A stretch of DNA of 64,000 nt from Utricularia gibba (Eukaryota > Streptophyta > Magnoliopsida > Lamiales > Lentibulariaceae): the NCBI GenBank assembly GCA_002189035.1, contig CM007991.1, positions 1,984,001-2,048,000 of the forward strand, read 5' to 3'. Positions 1 through 11,302 of the stretch are shown here, piece by piece. The notes below the pieces were generated by a model. The model was not told the DNA's origin. It did no database searches and saw nothing but the letters and a program-made list of their open reading frames with translations. Made by a program: the position numbers and the translations under genes. How positions within the stretch are numbered: the first letter of the stretch is position 1; each line of letters opens with the position of its first letter.

Positions 1-3000
1 CATTTTCCTTTGGGACCTCATTCAAGGCATGACGACTCTTCCAAGCCAGTGATGCACGAGAAGGGACATTGGCATTGCTATCTCCTGAACATTGTTGTTT
101 GCCAAATTCCCTGACATGTGCATTCTGCAGAGCTGAATTCCCAGATTCTTTTGACTGGAATGGGTTAAGTTCAGAAAAAACATATTTTGGATCTTCTGGG
201 ATTTTTGGAACGTATGGAATGACATTTGATTTCAGGCTTGTACGATCACCTGAAAAATTGGACCATCGGTCACCTGCATGTAAATAACTTTTTTCCTCCG
301 ATGGCCCCTGATCTAAACTTGGAAGTAGAATTTTCTCACTCTGGGTGGACGTTCCAACATCATGATCAGAACTTGTTTTCTGTAGCAGAGCTCCTGGATT
401 CCAGGATGTACTGCCAAAAGACGAGACATACCCACTCACAGATCCTAGGTGATTATGTGAGGACATAGCATTGGCACTGCTAGCTGCTTGAACGCTAGTT
501 TGCCTGCTATAACTCGAGGAGCATCCTTCCCACACACAATATCAGATGGGATTAGTGTCCCGGGAGCTCCCATGAGATCAACCAAGCACTCACTGCCAGC
601 ATCAACCGATTCAATATGAGCAATAAAAAAAGCGTAGTATAAAGAAAAAAAACTGCAAAATGTAACCAATGAATGTGAACCAATAAACACAAAACGAGTT
701 TCCAAGACTCATTGGAGGGAGAAAGCTTTTATGACAAAGAAGGCAGACATTTCTCTATCTTTCATCCTATAATCAAGAATATTAAGAGATTCTGTACCAA
801 GTTACATTTTCAACCATTTATCAATTACTGCAGACTGATTTTTTTAAACAAAACAGGTCTAAACTTCCTTTGTTACTTGTAATTTTGACACAACTTAAAC
901 ATATTTCAGTATACTATACCAGCAACATATATTCCAGACCAAAGGATATCATGAACGACTTTGAGGAGATTTCATTTAATATAAAGATTAGAAAATTACC
1001 TATCATCATGTAGCTTTATAATGTTAACAGCATCATCGTCCAAACCAGTGTAATGACTGCCCTTAACTAGTCTGCAAGGTATTCCAATGCTATCAGCTAA
1101 TACCTGCATTCCAAGATAAAGGTTAAATCACCAAATACAAATCATAATATAGAACCAAGTATTTCAATGAAAATAGAGACGAATGAGTCAACATTTTTGG
1201 AATATGACTTCTTTCAGCAAGTACCTTAAGATGCATTCTAACATACATAAGCCTACTAAACAGAATCAACGACCGCATAAATGGATTTGATGCACTTGCA
1301 TCAGAGAACTCATGAAGTGAAGCAAATCCAAAGGTACAAGCGACATCATTGTCAAGCATTTCACAGAGGGATTGCTAAATATTTTCAACAATATTTTAAT
1401 CCAATCATGCATTTCATCTTGCCCTCATTCACTCCTTCCTGACTAATAATTAGCATCTCTCACGAAACCTTACAGCATCGACTTCTATGCATTCCCTGTG
1501 TTATTCATTCATTTTTTTGGCAATAAAATTATTCACTCATTACCTATTATTGGTTGGTCAGTTTAAGAAAAGCAGAGCCGATTATCAGGAGATCCAGCAA
1601 ACAATTGTAAAGTACCACAGTCACAGTCCTATGATGTGCTACAAGCAAGACTAGAATATCTTGAGAAATTAAACTTGCCTTAAAAAGTAAAGCACGGTGG
1701 CGTGAGAGGCCAACTTTTAGTGATCCAATAGGCAGAACAACTGTGTGAGGGGACATCCTCAGCTCCAATCTTCTTTCCATAAAGTTTGCTAGAATTATAT
1801 TTGCATCATGCACAGGGCCACCCAAATGCTTAGTGACAAGTTCGGCCAATCTCTGAACAAGCACACGAATTTCAGTGGTAGGACAGTCTAATAAAATACA
1901 GCGTGCTATTTGCAACAGCTCCTCAAGGCAGGATCTATCTTCCTGTTAACTACAATAACTTCATAATTCCATCCCCCAGTATTGCTCTCCAGATCGGCCA
2001 GAGAAGGCATGTTTTCTTGAGCCGCTGGATCAGATGAAAGATTTTGAACATCATAGAAACCATCCACTATCCTCTCACCAAAATCAAGGATGCCGAAATC
2101 CTAAGAAATAGATGCCAAATGCCATATTAAAGACGTTATTTTTGGTGTACTGTAAGCCGCAGGATCAAAATGTACATTAGACATTATGGTAATAAAGTAA
2201 ATCTCGACAAAAATCATCTGAAATAACCATAGCTAATCAAGCATGAATAATGACTTTTTAAAAATTCAGATGAACAATACTGATCAAAAGCTTAATTAGT
2301 TACTGCTAAATTTCATAGTTTGTTCGACAGAATTTCAAGAAGATCTCTGTCAGCAACAAGACCTTGTCTAATTTACTATCATGATTCGTTCAAGTACGAG
2401 AATGCTGCTAGTTTTTTTACAGGCTAATTATCTACGTTGAACATTCTATTATAGAAGCCGAAGGTAGTAGACAATTAAAAAGCAGACATGAGCTTTATAG
2501 TGAGAAGCACCCTTCCAGTCGAGCCAGATGGTTTTCCCCCCTCAACTAAATCAATTTAAGAATTGCAAAGACTTGCAAGAAGTAATATTTAAGCCATCCT
2601 GATGTTCAGCTACTCATAACAGAGGTACCAAACCAACAAAATTCTTGAAAGGCATTTTTCAAAGTAGGTCACCGGCCGCGATCACTCGACCGAAGAACAA
2701 GAGAAGCTGAACTAACCCAGTAACGTCGGGACAATAGATCAGCATCCAATTTCCCGTCCTGCACCTCGCGGTGGATCGGAGACTTCCCAGAGTCAACAAG
2801 TGCACGATCCTGACCAGAGGATGACACGCTAAGCGCCAAAGCTAGCTGGACCTGATACTCCTCCTCTGAGGAGAAGTAATCTTGTTGAGACTGCGACTGA
2901 GGCTGCGGCTGCACGGAATTACCCTCAGCTGTAACGGCGGATGATGCGGCGGCCCCTGAGCACGACGACGACGTCGACGGCGAAGGAGGTGGCGGCGTTT

Positions 3001-3057
3001 GGGGTTGTCATTGGAACGATGAGGATGGTGATGAAGCTTCCTAAGAAGGTGCTTCAT
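1..3057 (-). CDS. EDR1/SIS8-type Raf-like MAPKKK, N-terminal part (runs off the window)
   Basis: The N-terminus starts [11 protein letters not shown] and carries [15 protein letters not shown], the signature of the EDR1/SIS8 group of Raf-like MAPKKKs. The EDR1 regulatory domain follows ([27 protein letters not shown]). The kinase domain lies beyond base 1. Exons on the minus strand: 3057-2717, 2100-1679, 1103-1000 and 592 to the edge. Phases agree only if one base is restored at three places: the G run at 3001-3004, near 1923-1925, and near 515-519. The second intron has a GC donor (1678-1677, GCAAGT). A linker rich in Ser and Asn stays open from about 515 to base 1. The family acts in stress, ethylene and sugar signalling; nothing here shows this copy's role. 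It could be a pseudogene, but the indel pattern matches neighbouring housekeeping genes, so assembly error is more likely. Confidence 0.88.
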
Positions 3058-4269
3058 CGGTGATGAGCTCCGGCAGAACTCCGCGTCGTCGGGGTTTTTC
3101 GTCGTTTTCTACTGTCAATTTGTAGGACAAGAATACAAATCCGAACTCCAAATTAAACCCTTTTATATTTATTGGCTATCTTTTTGCAGTAAAACAATTT
3201 TTTAATTATTTCAATTTTCACTATTTTTTACATTAAAAAACCCAAATCCAACTCTAGAAATATAATATTTCACGAATAATCCCAAAATTATTAATCGTAA
3301 AACAAAGTTTAAAAAATATATTAATATAAACTTTTATACACTTCTAATTTAAGATATGTAAAATTGATAATTCAAGTGACATTATTTCCGTACTCTTCTT
3401 ATTTTTTATATGTATCTTAATTTATCAATCAAACATATATTTATTTTATTTATATATTTATATTAAAATATTTTACATTACAACACGTTTAAAGAGACCA
3501 AAACAAATTTACGTAAAAAAACATACAAACATAAAAAAAGGTTTTCCACGTGCTTATAATCTCGTCCCCAACGCTAACATCTTTAATGCATCCTGTATTA
3601 GTTGGTTAAACACGATCACTAAGCAATTGGGCATCGTGGCACTAATCCTGGACCGTACACGTGTGCGATGCAGATTTAAAAAGATTCAAGAAATGAAAAT
3701 GACTCCTCGTATACATACATACATACATAGCATCAGTATCACGGAGTCGTTGGGAGGTATGAAGGACTCGCGGGTCCCTCAAGGACTCGTGCAGCGTCGT
3801 TCGTCAGCGGATCACCTTGACACGGGGACTCGGGACCCCGATCCCATCCCTATCTTCTCTCCGCCTCGTCGGATGGTCGTCAGCACCTTCAGTCACTTGT
3901 TTTTATTAAATTTAGTTAAATAATTCTTATAAAAAAATTTAAACAAAATTTAAAAAAATTTAAAAATTATTGCTATTTTTCATAATATTATTATAATAAA
4001 TTTAACTCGATTAAACCTATTTTAAAAAATATTCAATTCAAGAAAATATCTAAGGGAATGGATGAGGTGCATATAAGAAGTGTGATTTGAGTGATTGGAG
4101 TCGGCTATAAAAAATCAGGGGAATCAAAAAGCTTTATAATACCTTATAATTGAGTCAGCCATGGCGGCGCACGTGCGTATTGTCAATGGCGGTCTGTCCA
4201 TTTCCCCCGTTTCCTCCCGGTTTCGTCATTTTGCTCGTTCCCATTTCGCAGAAGCCTCATCCCTTCGTG
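3058..4269. other. Intergenic, AT-rich; no gene seen
   Basis: This 1.2 kb stretch lies between the divergent MAPKKK and VQ genes. It is AT-rich, with a short CATA microsatellite near 3714-3729 and a GC-richer patch at 3750-3880. The 98-codon plus-strand frame there shows no recognisable domain. It probably holds both promoters. Confidence 0.6.
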
Positions 4270-4276
4270 TATATAA
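4170..4276 (+). promoter_or_regulatory. Promoter of the VQ gene: G-box and TATA box
   Basis: A perfect G-box CACGTG is at 4170-4175 and a TATATAA box at 4270-4276, 58 bases before the ATG at 4334. A TGAC core on the reverse strand near 4181 could be a W-box. SIB-type VQ genes are usually stress and WRKY responsive, which fits but is not proved. Confidence 0.6.
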
Positions 4277-4333
4277 GAGGGGGCAGCGCCTTGGATCTCG
4301 ATCCTCAAGCTCAAGTTCAAGCACAATCTCGAA

Positions 4334-4759
4334 ATGGAGGGCCGCAATTTGCGATCAATCAAGACCAAATCCGCCGCCAGATCCAAAGATCCACTCAAGG
4401 TCGTCTACATCTCGAGTCCGATGAAGGTCAGGACCAGTGCCTCCAATTTCAGATCGCTGGTTCAGCATCTCACCGGAAAACACTCCGACATCTCGCGCTA
4501 CTTTGATTCCCCTTCCCCCGACTTCATCGACTTCGAATCCGATGATTCGCCGTACCATTCCGATTCGCGCCAGGTGTCCTCGGAGATTTCGCGGGAGGAT
4601 AGTCCCAGTTCCAGTGCTATGAATTCGCTATTCAACCAGACGATGGACGTGGAGGAGGCGTTTCTTCCGGAAGGATTTGCCGGCGGCAGTGAGTTTTTCC
4701 TGCCCGATTTCTTCTCGTCTGAGTTCCACGCGCTCCCGAGCTATGATGAGTTGATCTGA
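4334..4759 (+). CDS. VQ-motif protein, sigma factor binding protein 1/2-like
   Basis: This single-exon gene encodes 141 residues, usual for small VQ proteins. The VQ motif FRSLVQHLTG lies at residues 36-45, preceded by VVYISSPMKV at residues 23-32, a combination typical of the SIB1/SIB2 subgroup. The C-terminal half is acidic and Ser/Phe rich and ends in DELI. Family members bind WRKY factors such as WRKY33 through the VQ motif and, in plastids, the sigma factor SIG1. The Arg/Lys-rich N-terminus could serve as a plastid or nuclear targeting sequence. The reading frame is intact, and lack of introns is normal for this family. Confidence 0.9.
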   Translation: MEGRNLRSIKTKSAARSKDPLKVVYISSPMKVRTSASNFRSLVQHLTGKHSDISRYFDSPSPDFIDFESDDSPYHSDSRQVSSEISREDSPSSSAMNSLFNQTMDVEEAFLPEGFAGGSEFFLPDFFSSEFHALPSYDELI

Positions 4760-4982
4760 GTCTGTTCCCCTGTATATCTGTTCGCCGCCACCATTCCCTT
4801 CCATTTATTCATATCTTCTTCAAAGATTGTAATGTAGTTCTTGCGCAGACAACAAGCTCATTCATTTATTGCGATGCCAACATTCAGTCATGAAACTCAA
4901 GTCTCCAGCACAAGTAGTTAACTGCATAACCAAATCGACCATAGAGGGTAGAGGTCGCTGAAAACAATGAAAGTTGTAGCCT

Positions 4983-6553
4983 TTAGGTGCACTGCGCGCG
5001 AGCCACCCCGAGCTTGGAATTGGGAACGTCGATGAAGACGCGGTGGTTCTGTTGCTGGAATGTGGCGATGACGTTGAGGACGGCGTTGACGGACCCCTCA
5101 GGGCGGCGGCCATGGCCAGGCAAGAGAGCGTCCCGGAGGAGCTATGTATCAGGAAGTTATCCTGGGGCAGGCTCATGTTCATCCCCCGGAACATGAACGT
5201 CACCGTCGGGATTGTCACAGGAACCGTGTAGCAGGTGTCGAATCCACCAAGCGACGACACCGTCGCGTTCCCCATTTGTCGCCGGAACTCGTCCCTCACG
5301 GCGACGTAAGCCGGCTTCACCAGCATACTAAACACCGTACCGGAATCGAAAATGGTTCCGCCACCGGTACTGGGATCGAACGCCAGAGCGCTGGGCGGAA
5401 TACCAACGCCTCGTCTCCCAACCTTAATCCCCACCAGATCCACATAGTAGAACGACGATCTCCTAGGGTTCTTCAGCAACGGCGTCGTCTTCATCACCTT
5501 CGTGGGCTGACTACTGGGCCCCAGACTCAACCACCCACTGAAATTGGGAGACTTGTAGCTGGGCAGGCAGTAGGAGAACGTAGACTGATACAGGCCGGAT
5601 GTTTGGGCCAATAGAGACAATGGGCCTCGGCCCAACCCCAGCAGTCCTTGCGCTGGTAGGCTCGGCCCAGTTGCGTTCCCGACGCAGCCGAATGTGTAGC
5701 TCGGGACGGTCTCGCCGGCGAGGGTGACGTTGTCCTGCACCAGCGTCGCCGATATCGTGGAACCGCCGTACGTCATGTTGAATCCACACTGGGCTCCGGC
5801 GCAACTCCGAATGGGTACCTATAATTAATTATTTCAAATAATTATTCAGAAAATTCCAATTTTAGGATCCACCGGGTCGGGTCACCGGGCCTACGGCCCG
5901 AGACAGAAGGGGAAATATGTGATCCATCAATCACATGATTCTCTTACACAGCTAAAAAGTGTAATGACAGGCATCCCCATTCTGCGGTTCCTCCTCACGG
6001 GTGCGCAAAACGACAACGTGAAGAACATAATTTTTTCATTTTTTTCTTTTTTCTTTTTTGAATGATAATAGGGTAGAAAAGCTACGTATGGAGTTGTGGG
6101 AATTCTAACCTGGGTGCATTGGGGTGCGCCGCAGGTGATGGGCTTGGAGGTGCTGGATTTGGCGGGGCTGTAGGCGGCGGCGGTGGGAGGGCACCCGAGG
6201 CAGCCGGCGCACGGCACCCATGCGGCGTCGTTGCTGGTGTCCACGGCCAAGAAGAGGTTCTGAGCCGGAGTTCCGATCTTGGCCGAGACAATGTAGGTCG
6301 GGTTCTGGGTGACGGCGCGGCCGGAGGCCAAAGGGACGACGGCGGCGAGGTGACGGAACCGGGATTCGTCGTTGCTTTGCGTCCGGATGATGGTGGCGCG
6401 CCATGGAAGTGGGGCTTTGGGTCTGAATGGAGAGCAAGGGCTGTTCACATGGATGAGTCTCAGAGCTGAGTCGCTGTGGTGGAAGTTGCAGTTGAGGCCT
6501 GCCGCCGATCGGGAGAAGAAGAAGAAGAAGAAGAAAACGAATAGCCACTCCAT
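4983..6553 (-). CDS. Pepsin-like aspartyl protease, AED3/CND41-like
   Basis: Two exons, 6553-6110 and 5818-4983, separated by a 291-bp intron, encode about 426 residues. A hydrophobic Phe-rich signal peptide is followed by the first catalytic motif DTSNDAAWVPC and the second DSGT; DTS instead of DTG is normal for this plant subgroup. Many Cys residues of the nucellin-like fold are present. The start at 6553 is preferred over an upstream ATG at 6586, which would sit only about three bases downstream of the TATA box. Near the end one C is missing (GCCCTGAGG near 5099); restoring it gives the family C-terminus, QQQNHRVFIDVPNSKLGVAR, ending at 4983. Without it the frame runs on to 4862. Secretion to apoplast or vacuole is likely; the substrate is unknown. 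Confidence 0.88.
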
Positions 6554-6588
6554 TTTCGAGTGAGGAAAGTCGACTGGGGTGCCCATCC

Positions 6589-6595
6589 TTATATA
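6589..6595 (-). promoter_or_regulatory. TATA box of the aspartyl protease gene
   Basis: TATATAA on the minus strand, 36 bases before the ATG at 6553. It places the transcription start near 6565, which excludes the upstream in-frame ATG at 6586. Confidence 0.65.
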
Positions 6596-6599
6596 CGAG

Positions 6600-7297
6600 T
6601 GCCAAATAATAAATAAATATTTTGTAATAAAATAAAAATCAAATTCACATCATATTCTTAAAAATAGCAAACATTTTTCAAAAATAAAAATATCTTATGC
6701 TATATAATAAAACTATTTCAATGATCCCTAATGCAACATCAAATTAGAGGGCTGGAAAATATAAATCCATATTAAATATTATTTGAATCATATGATATAT
6801 ATATAGTGATTAAATATTATTTAAGTCATATGATATATATAGTGATTAAATCATGGGAGTGTGGTGCAGTCTGGAGAGCAGTTGTCTCCCACATGATATG
6901 ATACCACTAAATACTTGTTTCTGTTCTTAATTTGATGAAAAATAAATGACACAGATTAATAATTCTAAAATATAATTCAGATATTTATTGTTTTACAAAA
7001 CCTCATTCTACGTAATTTCATGTGTATTTAATCCAACTAATAAATTATTTTTGTTTCCATACTATTTAATTATCTTAATTATAAATACGTATCGTGTAGA
7101 TTAACCTACACATATATCAAGAAATACAAAAAATCAAATATATATCTATGAAGATATATAGAGATCTATCTATCTATCTATCTATATATATGCATGAGAA
7201 AGGAGATGACATTGGTTCTCAATCATAAAAACCCTGGGAAAGCTTGGATTCGGCGGTCGACCGTCGTTGATATTTAGAGGTTCCGTTCTTGTTGACC
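6600..7297. other. AT-rich divergent intergenic region with a tandem repeat
   Basis: Promoter space shared by the aspartyl protease (-) and the SRR1-like gene (+). It holds the 36-38 bp repeat pair at 6772-6845 and a TCTA microsatellite near 7165-7186. No coding potential was seen. Confidence 0.6.
6772..6845. repeat. Two-copy tandem repeat of 38 and 36 bp
   Basis: Copies at 6772-6809 and 6810-6845 share ttaaatattattt, tcatatgatatata and tagtga blocks and differ by a few substitutions and one TA unit. They are AT-rich and contain CATATG. Confidence 0.75.
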
Positions 7298-8357
7298 ATG
7301 TCTTCAACCGAAACCTCAATCGGCGGTAAGGATTCGTTACCATGATTCCGTGTTTGTAGGCCTGGAGTTTTGCTGCACTAACCTATGGTTGCTTTTGGCA
7401 TTGGCAGCGGCGGAGGCTGTTTGCGAGGAGGTTGCCTCTCTCGCAAACTCCGATTCGACGGAAACCCTGGCTCCCAGGGCGCAGCGGGATGGGGATATTA
7501 TCACAAAATCGTCCACACAGCTGCCTCCGAATAAGTACGGTCCTTGGGTGCCGATGGATCAGGAATGCGATCTCGAGAGAGAATCGAAACTGATGGAAAC
7601 AATGGAGTCTCACGTTCGGAATTTCGGAAAGTCCAGGCCCTGCCTGAGATTCTTGAACAAACTACAGCATCCCTTCATGTTGAACAGAGTCTCGCGAGTC
7701 TTGGGGTACGGAAGGAGGCTGCCTATGGTGATATACGGCATCGGGAGCCTCGAAGCTGATGAATCCCCTCGACTGCAACTCAGCCTCGCTCTCGCGATGC
7801 AGAGGAGCATCCCCTGGATCGGAGACATCGAAGTCTTTGACCCCGTGCTTTCCCTTACGGAGTTGAAGGTCCTGCGGTCTCTGGGCTGCAAGGTGCTTAT
7901 GATGAACGAGCAATGCCGGAGAAAGGCTCTGGTACCGACGCTTTTCTTCATGCCGCACTGCGACCTCGACATGTACGAGAATCTGCTGGAAACGAACTGG
8001 GAAGCCCCGCTGCTGAGCCGGTGCATAATTTTCGGAAACAGCTTCAGAGACTACATCAACCAGTTCATCGAGTGCAGGATGCTAAGAGCCACCTTTGATC
8101 CATCGAGGATGCGCATATGGAACCTGGCTTGCAGCAGGTTTATTCAGGAGATGAAAGTCACCGGCTTCGGTGGTGAATTCTCGGGAGCGTTTGACTATTT
8201 GAGCTGGCATTTTTTTCTGGAGCAACCCCCAATGGACGCTTGGGTCTGCTGCTGCGGCTGGTGCTACAACAATTTTCTGAGGATTCCTCTGGTGCTTTGC
8301 CATGGCCTTTCTTTCTACCAGAGCTACCCAGCAGCTCACTACATACTTTGGGGTTGA
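7298..8357 (+). CDS. SRR1-like domain protein
   Basis: Exon 1 is only 28 nt (7298-7325, MSSTETSIG). An 82-bp intron follows with donor GTAAGG, branch-like CTAAC and acceptor at 7407. Exon 2 is 7408-8357, giving 325 residues. The SRR1 domain is clear: [54 protein letters not shown] and SWHFF. SRR1 of Arabidopsis acts in phytochrome B signalling, clock output and flowering; SRR1-like proteins have no settled biochemistry. A longer frame from 7350 starts inside the intron and should not be used. The tail after SWHFF does not look like the family and begins at a run of seven T, so a lost T there is possible. Confidence 0.82.
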
Positions 8358-8870
8358 AGGATGTGGCGCACGTGTCTTGTATATTATAATTTGGGGAAAA
8401 AAAGAGGGTAGCCGTAGGTCCGTAGGAAAGGTGTCGCCGGTGTATGAGATGAAAAGGCAGATTTTACCGGCGGCGCCATCGCCGACGGTGATACATTTTC
8501 CGAATTTCGAGGCACTGATTCTTTTCGGATCGAAGCAGATTCCCAAATTTCGCCGTCCGTTCCGAACTTCTCGTCCCCGCTTGGTCGCCCGCGAAAATAA
8601 CTGGAAGAATTAATGTTGAGTAGAAATTTCAGCAATCAGAAGCATAAAAAAACCACCTTTTCACCCCACTTCACGTACCTTTTGCTGAATGATAAACGAA
8701 CCAGAAACCCTAGATCGGAAAATGTCCTGGGCAATGTCTAGGCTGATTTTCTATTTCGTGTCTTTCTGGGGTAATTATGAAATTAATTGATTTAGTGGGG
8801 TTAAGTATGAATTCGGCAAAGCTATAACTTCACTGAATCTCGAACCCTTGCTTCACCGGCGGGAGTGTTG
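8358..8870. other. Spacer between SRR1-like and coiled-coil genes; no gene seen
   Basis: Presumably the SRR1-like 3'UTR and the next promoter. Short frames on both strands here show no domain. Confidence 0.5.
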
Positions 8871-10130
8871 ATGGCGTTACGACTTTTACCTCGACGAGGC
8901 ATCGCCGTACGAAGATTCTGCACTTCACCGGCACCATTAGAATCCAAGTCATCTTCATCGCGCCATGATTTTCTGCCTCCGAGCTCCTTTATTGGCTCCT
9001 GGAAAACCTGCCGGGACCCTAAGGAGGCCGCCGCACAGTTAGACCTTCTTCGGAGAAATTACAACAAAAAATTCAAGGAAATGCGTAAGGAGTACATTCA
9101 GGAGATGGAGATGCAGAGAATCGAGAAATCGAGGAAGGATGAAGCCAGAAATACGGCGTTGAGAATTGCGAATGAGGAGAGGAGAGCGGCGAAGGATGCC
9201 AAGAAGAAGGCCGAGGCGATTGAGAGGAAGGCTGCAGAACAAGAATTCAGAGAATTGCTGGTATGCATTTTTCTTTTTCATTTTACCTCTTCAAGCTAGA
9301 GCTTTTATTATTACATTCTATTCTATTCATGTCTTCACTTGAAAATTCTGTTAAACATCCATCATGGTACTAGTTGCGTGCTATGTCTTTTAACCATTCT
9401 TGTTGTTCAGATGAACGTAAGTGCTAGTTCTTATTTGTTCTGGTTATGCTCTTGCGTTCTATTTCAGTGAACAAGATCACCTGATATTATGACAAAGTTT
9501 AACTCAAATTCAGGCATTTGGTCATTATTGTCCTTGTGAAGATTATATAAATTCCTGCACGCCACAATTTGTGTATACATGATGTGCTCAATTTTTTGCT
9601 GCATATGGAATCACCCATGCTTGTGAATTTCTTGTGTCCCTTGGATCTAAATCTCATGAGGGAGCATTTCCCTGTGCATGTGTTTGGTTGCTTGATTTAA
9701 CAATGTGCTGAGTAACACTTCAATTTGACCCACCGAGGGCATTGTATGTAATGAGTGTAGAAATGAGGTTCACAAAATTTTGTGATACCGAGTATGGAGC
9801 CATGAGATGGTGGATGTGATTCAAAGATACACAGAATTGTTCATTTTACAGGCGTTAGAAAACCCCATGTTCATTTTGTAGAAGCATTTGCATGTATGTG
9901 GGCATTTGTTTATTTCTCTTACTCTGTATCTTAATTCTATTTCGCTTGCTACCTTGCAGATGAAAGAAAGGGCGGAGAAGCTTGAATACTGGAGGGAACG
10001 CGAGGGGAAAATTAGTGAGAAGAAGGCTGAGAAGAGAGAGCTTTTGCGCAGACAAAGTTCTATGTGGATTGATGAGAAGGAGATCGAGAGGAAGGCAGTG
10101 GAAGCCATAGGCAACCCTGCTAACCTGTAG
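8871..10130 (+). CDS. Unrecognised coiled-coil protein, probably mitochondrial
   Basis: Two exons, 8871-9260 and 9960-10130, with a 699-bp intron, encode 186 residues. The N-terminus (MALRLLPRRGIAVRRFC) is Arg-rich without acidic residues, like a mitochondrial presequence with a possible cut near RRF-C. From about residue 55 the protein is almost entirely charged Lys/Glu/Arg helix, with repeats such as RKDEARNTALRIANEERRAA, and ends in IGNPANL. This looks like a long coiled coil. I do not recognise a named family; a mitoribosomal or golgin-like annotation would be a guess. The ATG at 8871 is preferred to the GTG/TTG codons just upstream. Confidence 0.8.
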
Positions 10131-10660
10131 AATTATCTCTTTGCAGTCAGAGGTAATCCAAACTCGTATTTCATGAAACATGATGTTCTTGTCGGTGAAG
10201 CTGATCTGATACATGTTAGTGTTTTTCTGTGTCGAATATCTTGCAGATTTCAATTTCGTTAAAAAAAGCTGCTTAACTTGCAGTATGGTTCGTAGCAGAA
10301 GAATTCCATTATTTTGCTGTTGTGTGCTGAAGAAAGAGCGCACATATCTGCCCTCCCCTCACAACCTCCACACCATGTGTTGTTCTCCAACCAACATGTT
10401 GTCTAATTCTTATCACCGCCCACTGGGCCTCTATGTCTACCACTCTACCTTCATGAAATATTTCAACTTGGCCTTTTCACATAAACGTTCATGTCATGAC
10501 AAGTGTGGCGTTTTCGAAACAGAAAGCAAATCCTAATATTTAGAAAATAGCCTACATGTATAGATCATAAAACCAAGACTCAGAATCACCATGAAGACAG
10601 AGAAAAAGTAGCTCAAGCTCATCGCCATGTAGCTATCGAGTTGGCAGAAACGACGGGGCC
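10131..10660. other. Spacer between convergent genes; no gene seen
   Basis: 3' flanks of the coiled-coil gene (+) and NRPB12 (-). The 107-codon plus frame at 10213-10536 has no recognisable domain and probably lies in the 3'UTR. Confidence 0.5.
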
Positions 10661-11302
10661 TTAGCGAGCTTCATACTGGACAACTGCATGATCAAGCAAG
10701 AGCATATGTGAAAAATAAGGTCAAGACCGAAACTAGATAGCATGTCTGATGAAAAAGCTCATGTTCTATAGGACTATAGGAGCACTCAACAAACTGAACC
10801 CGTTTCCCAAGGATGCAACATCCCAACTCTTTCAATGGCGTTTCTTTTACTCCTCCATAAGAACTACAAGCAAAAGAAGTCACTACCAGCCACTAAGTTT
10901 TAGGATCTAAAATGAACCCCTATGCTCCACAACCCCATCATTCAAGCATAAGACCCAAAGAACACATCAGCAGATGCACAGAGTCAATATCTATTTGATT
11001 TAGTGATGAAAAACAAGCATCTTATGATGCCACCAAATTCACAGGCACCGAGTTTCCAGGTATGTAAATCAATTACTTCGGCGGGTGCGCTTCTTGTAGA
11101 GGATACGATATCCGCACTCGCGGCACTGGATCACGTCCCTTGCTTCAGAGTGTTCTCTTGCCCACAGTCTGCAGAACCCCGTAATTTCATCAAATGAACT
11201 TTGACAATTCACTGCAAGAAAACAGTATGCTATGGATTTAAATGTTCCCAATTTCCAATTACCTCCACAGATGTAGCTAACAGGCTCAGGCTGCGCATCC
11301 AT
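10661..11302 (-). CDS. NRPB12: RNA polymerase II/IV/V subunit 12 (Rpb12)
   Basis: Three exons, 11302-11263 (40 nt), 11168-11077 (92 nt) and 10683-10661 (23 nt), encode 51 residues, the usual plant length. The protein reads MDAQPEPVSYICG, DCGQENTLKQG, DVIQCRECGYRILYKKRTRR, IVQYEAR. The four zinc-ribbon cysteines CxxC and CxxC are present. Rpb12 is a small core subunit of the polymerases. One G must be restored in the GGG run near 11110; otherwise the frame stops at TGA inside VIQ. The last coding exon of 23 nt and this frameshift would make automatic prediction miss the gene. It is divergent from the one-TM protein gene, sharing about 530 bp of promoter. Confidence 0.92.

Noticed and set aside
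3627-3923. 98-codon plus-strand frame between the MAPKKK and VQ genes
   Set aside because: No domain, no splice support, and lies in AT-rich promoter DNA.
4862-4982. C-terminal extension of the aspartyl protease frame
   Set aside because: Arises only because one C is missing; the correct frame ends at 4983 with the family C-terminus.
7350-8357. SRR1-like protein starting at 7350 with a signal-like peptide
   Set aside because: The first 58 bases are an intron with good GT, branch and AG signals; the start at 7298 gives a continuous frame.
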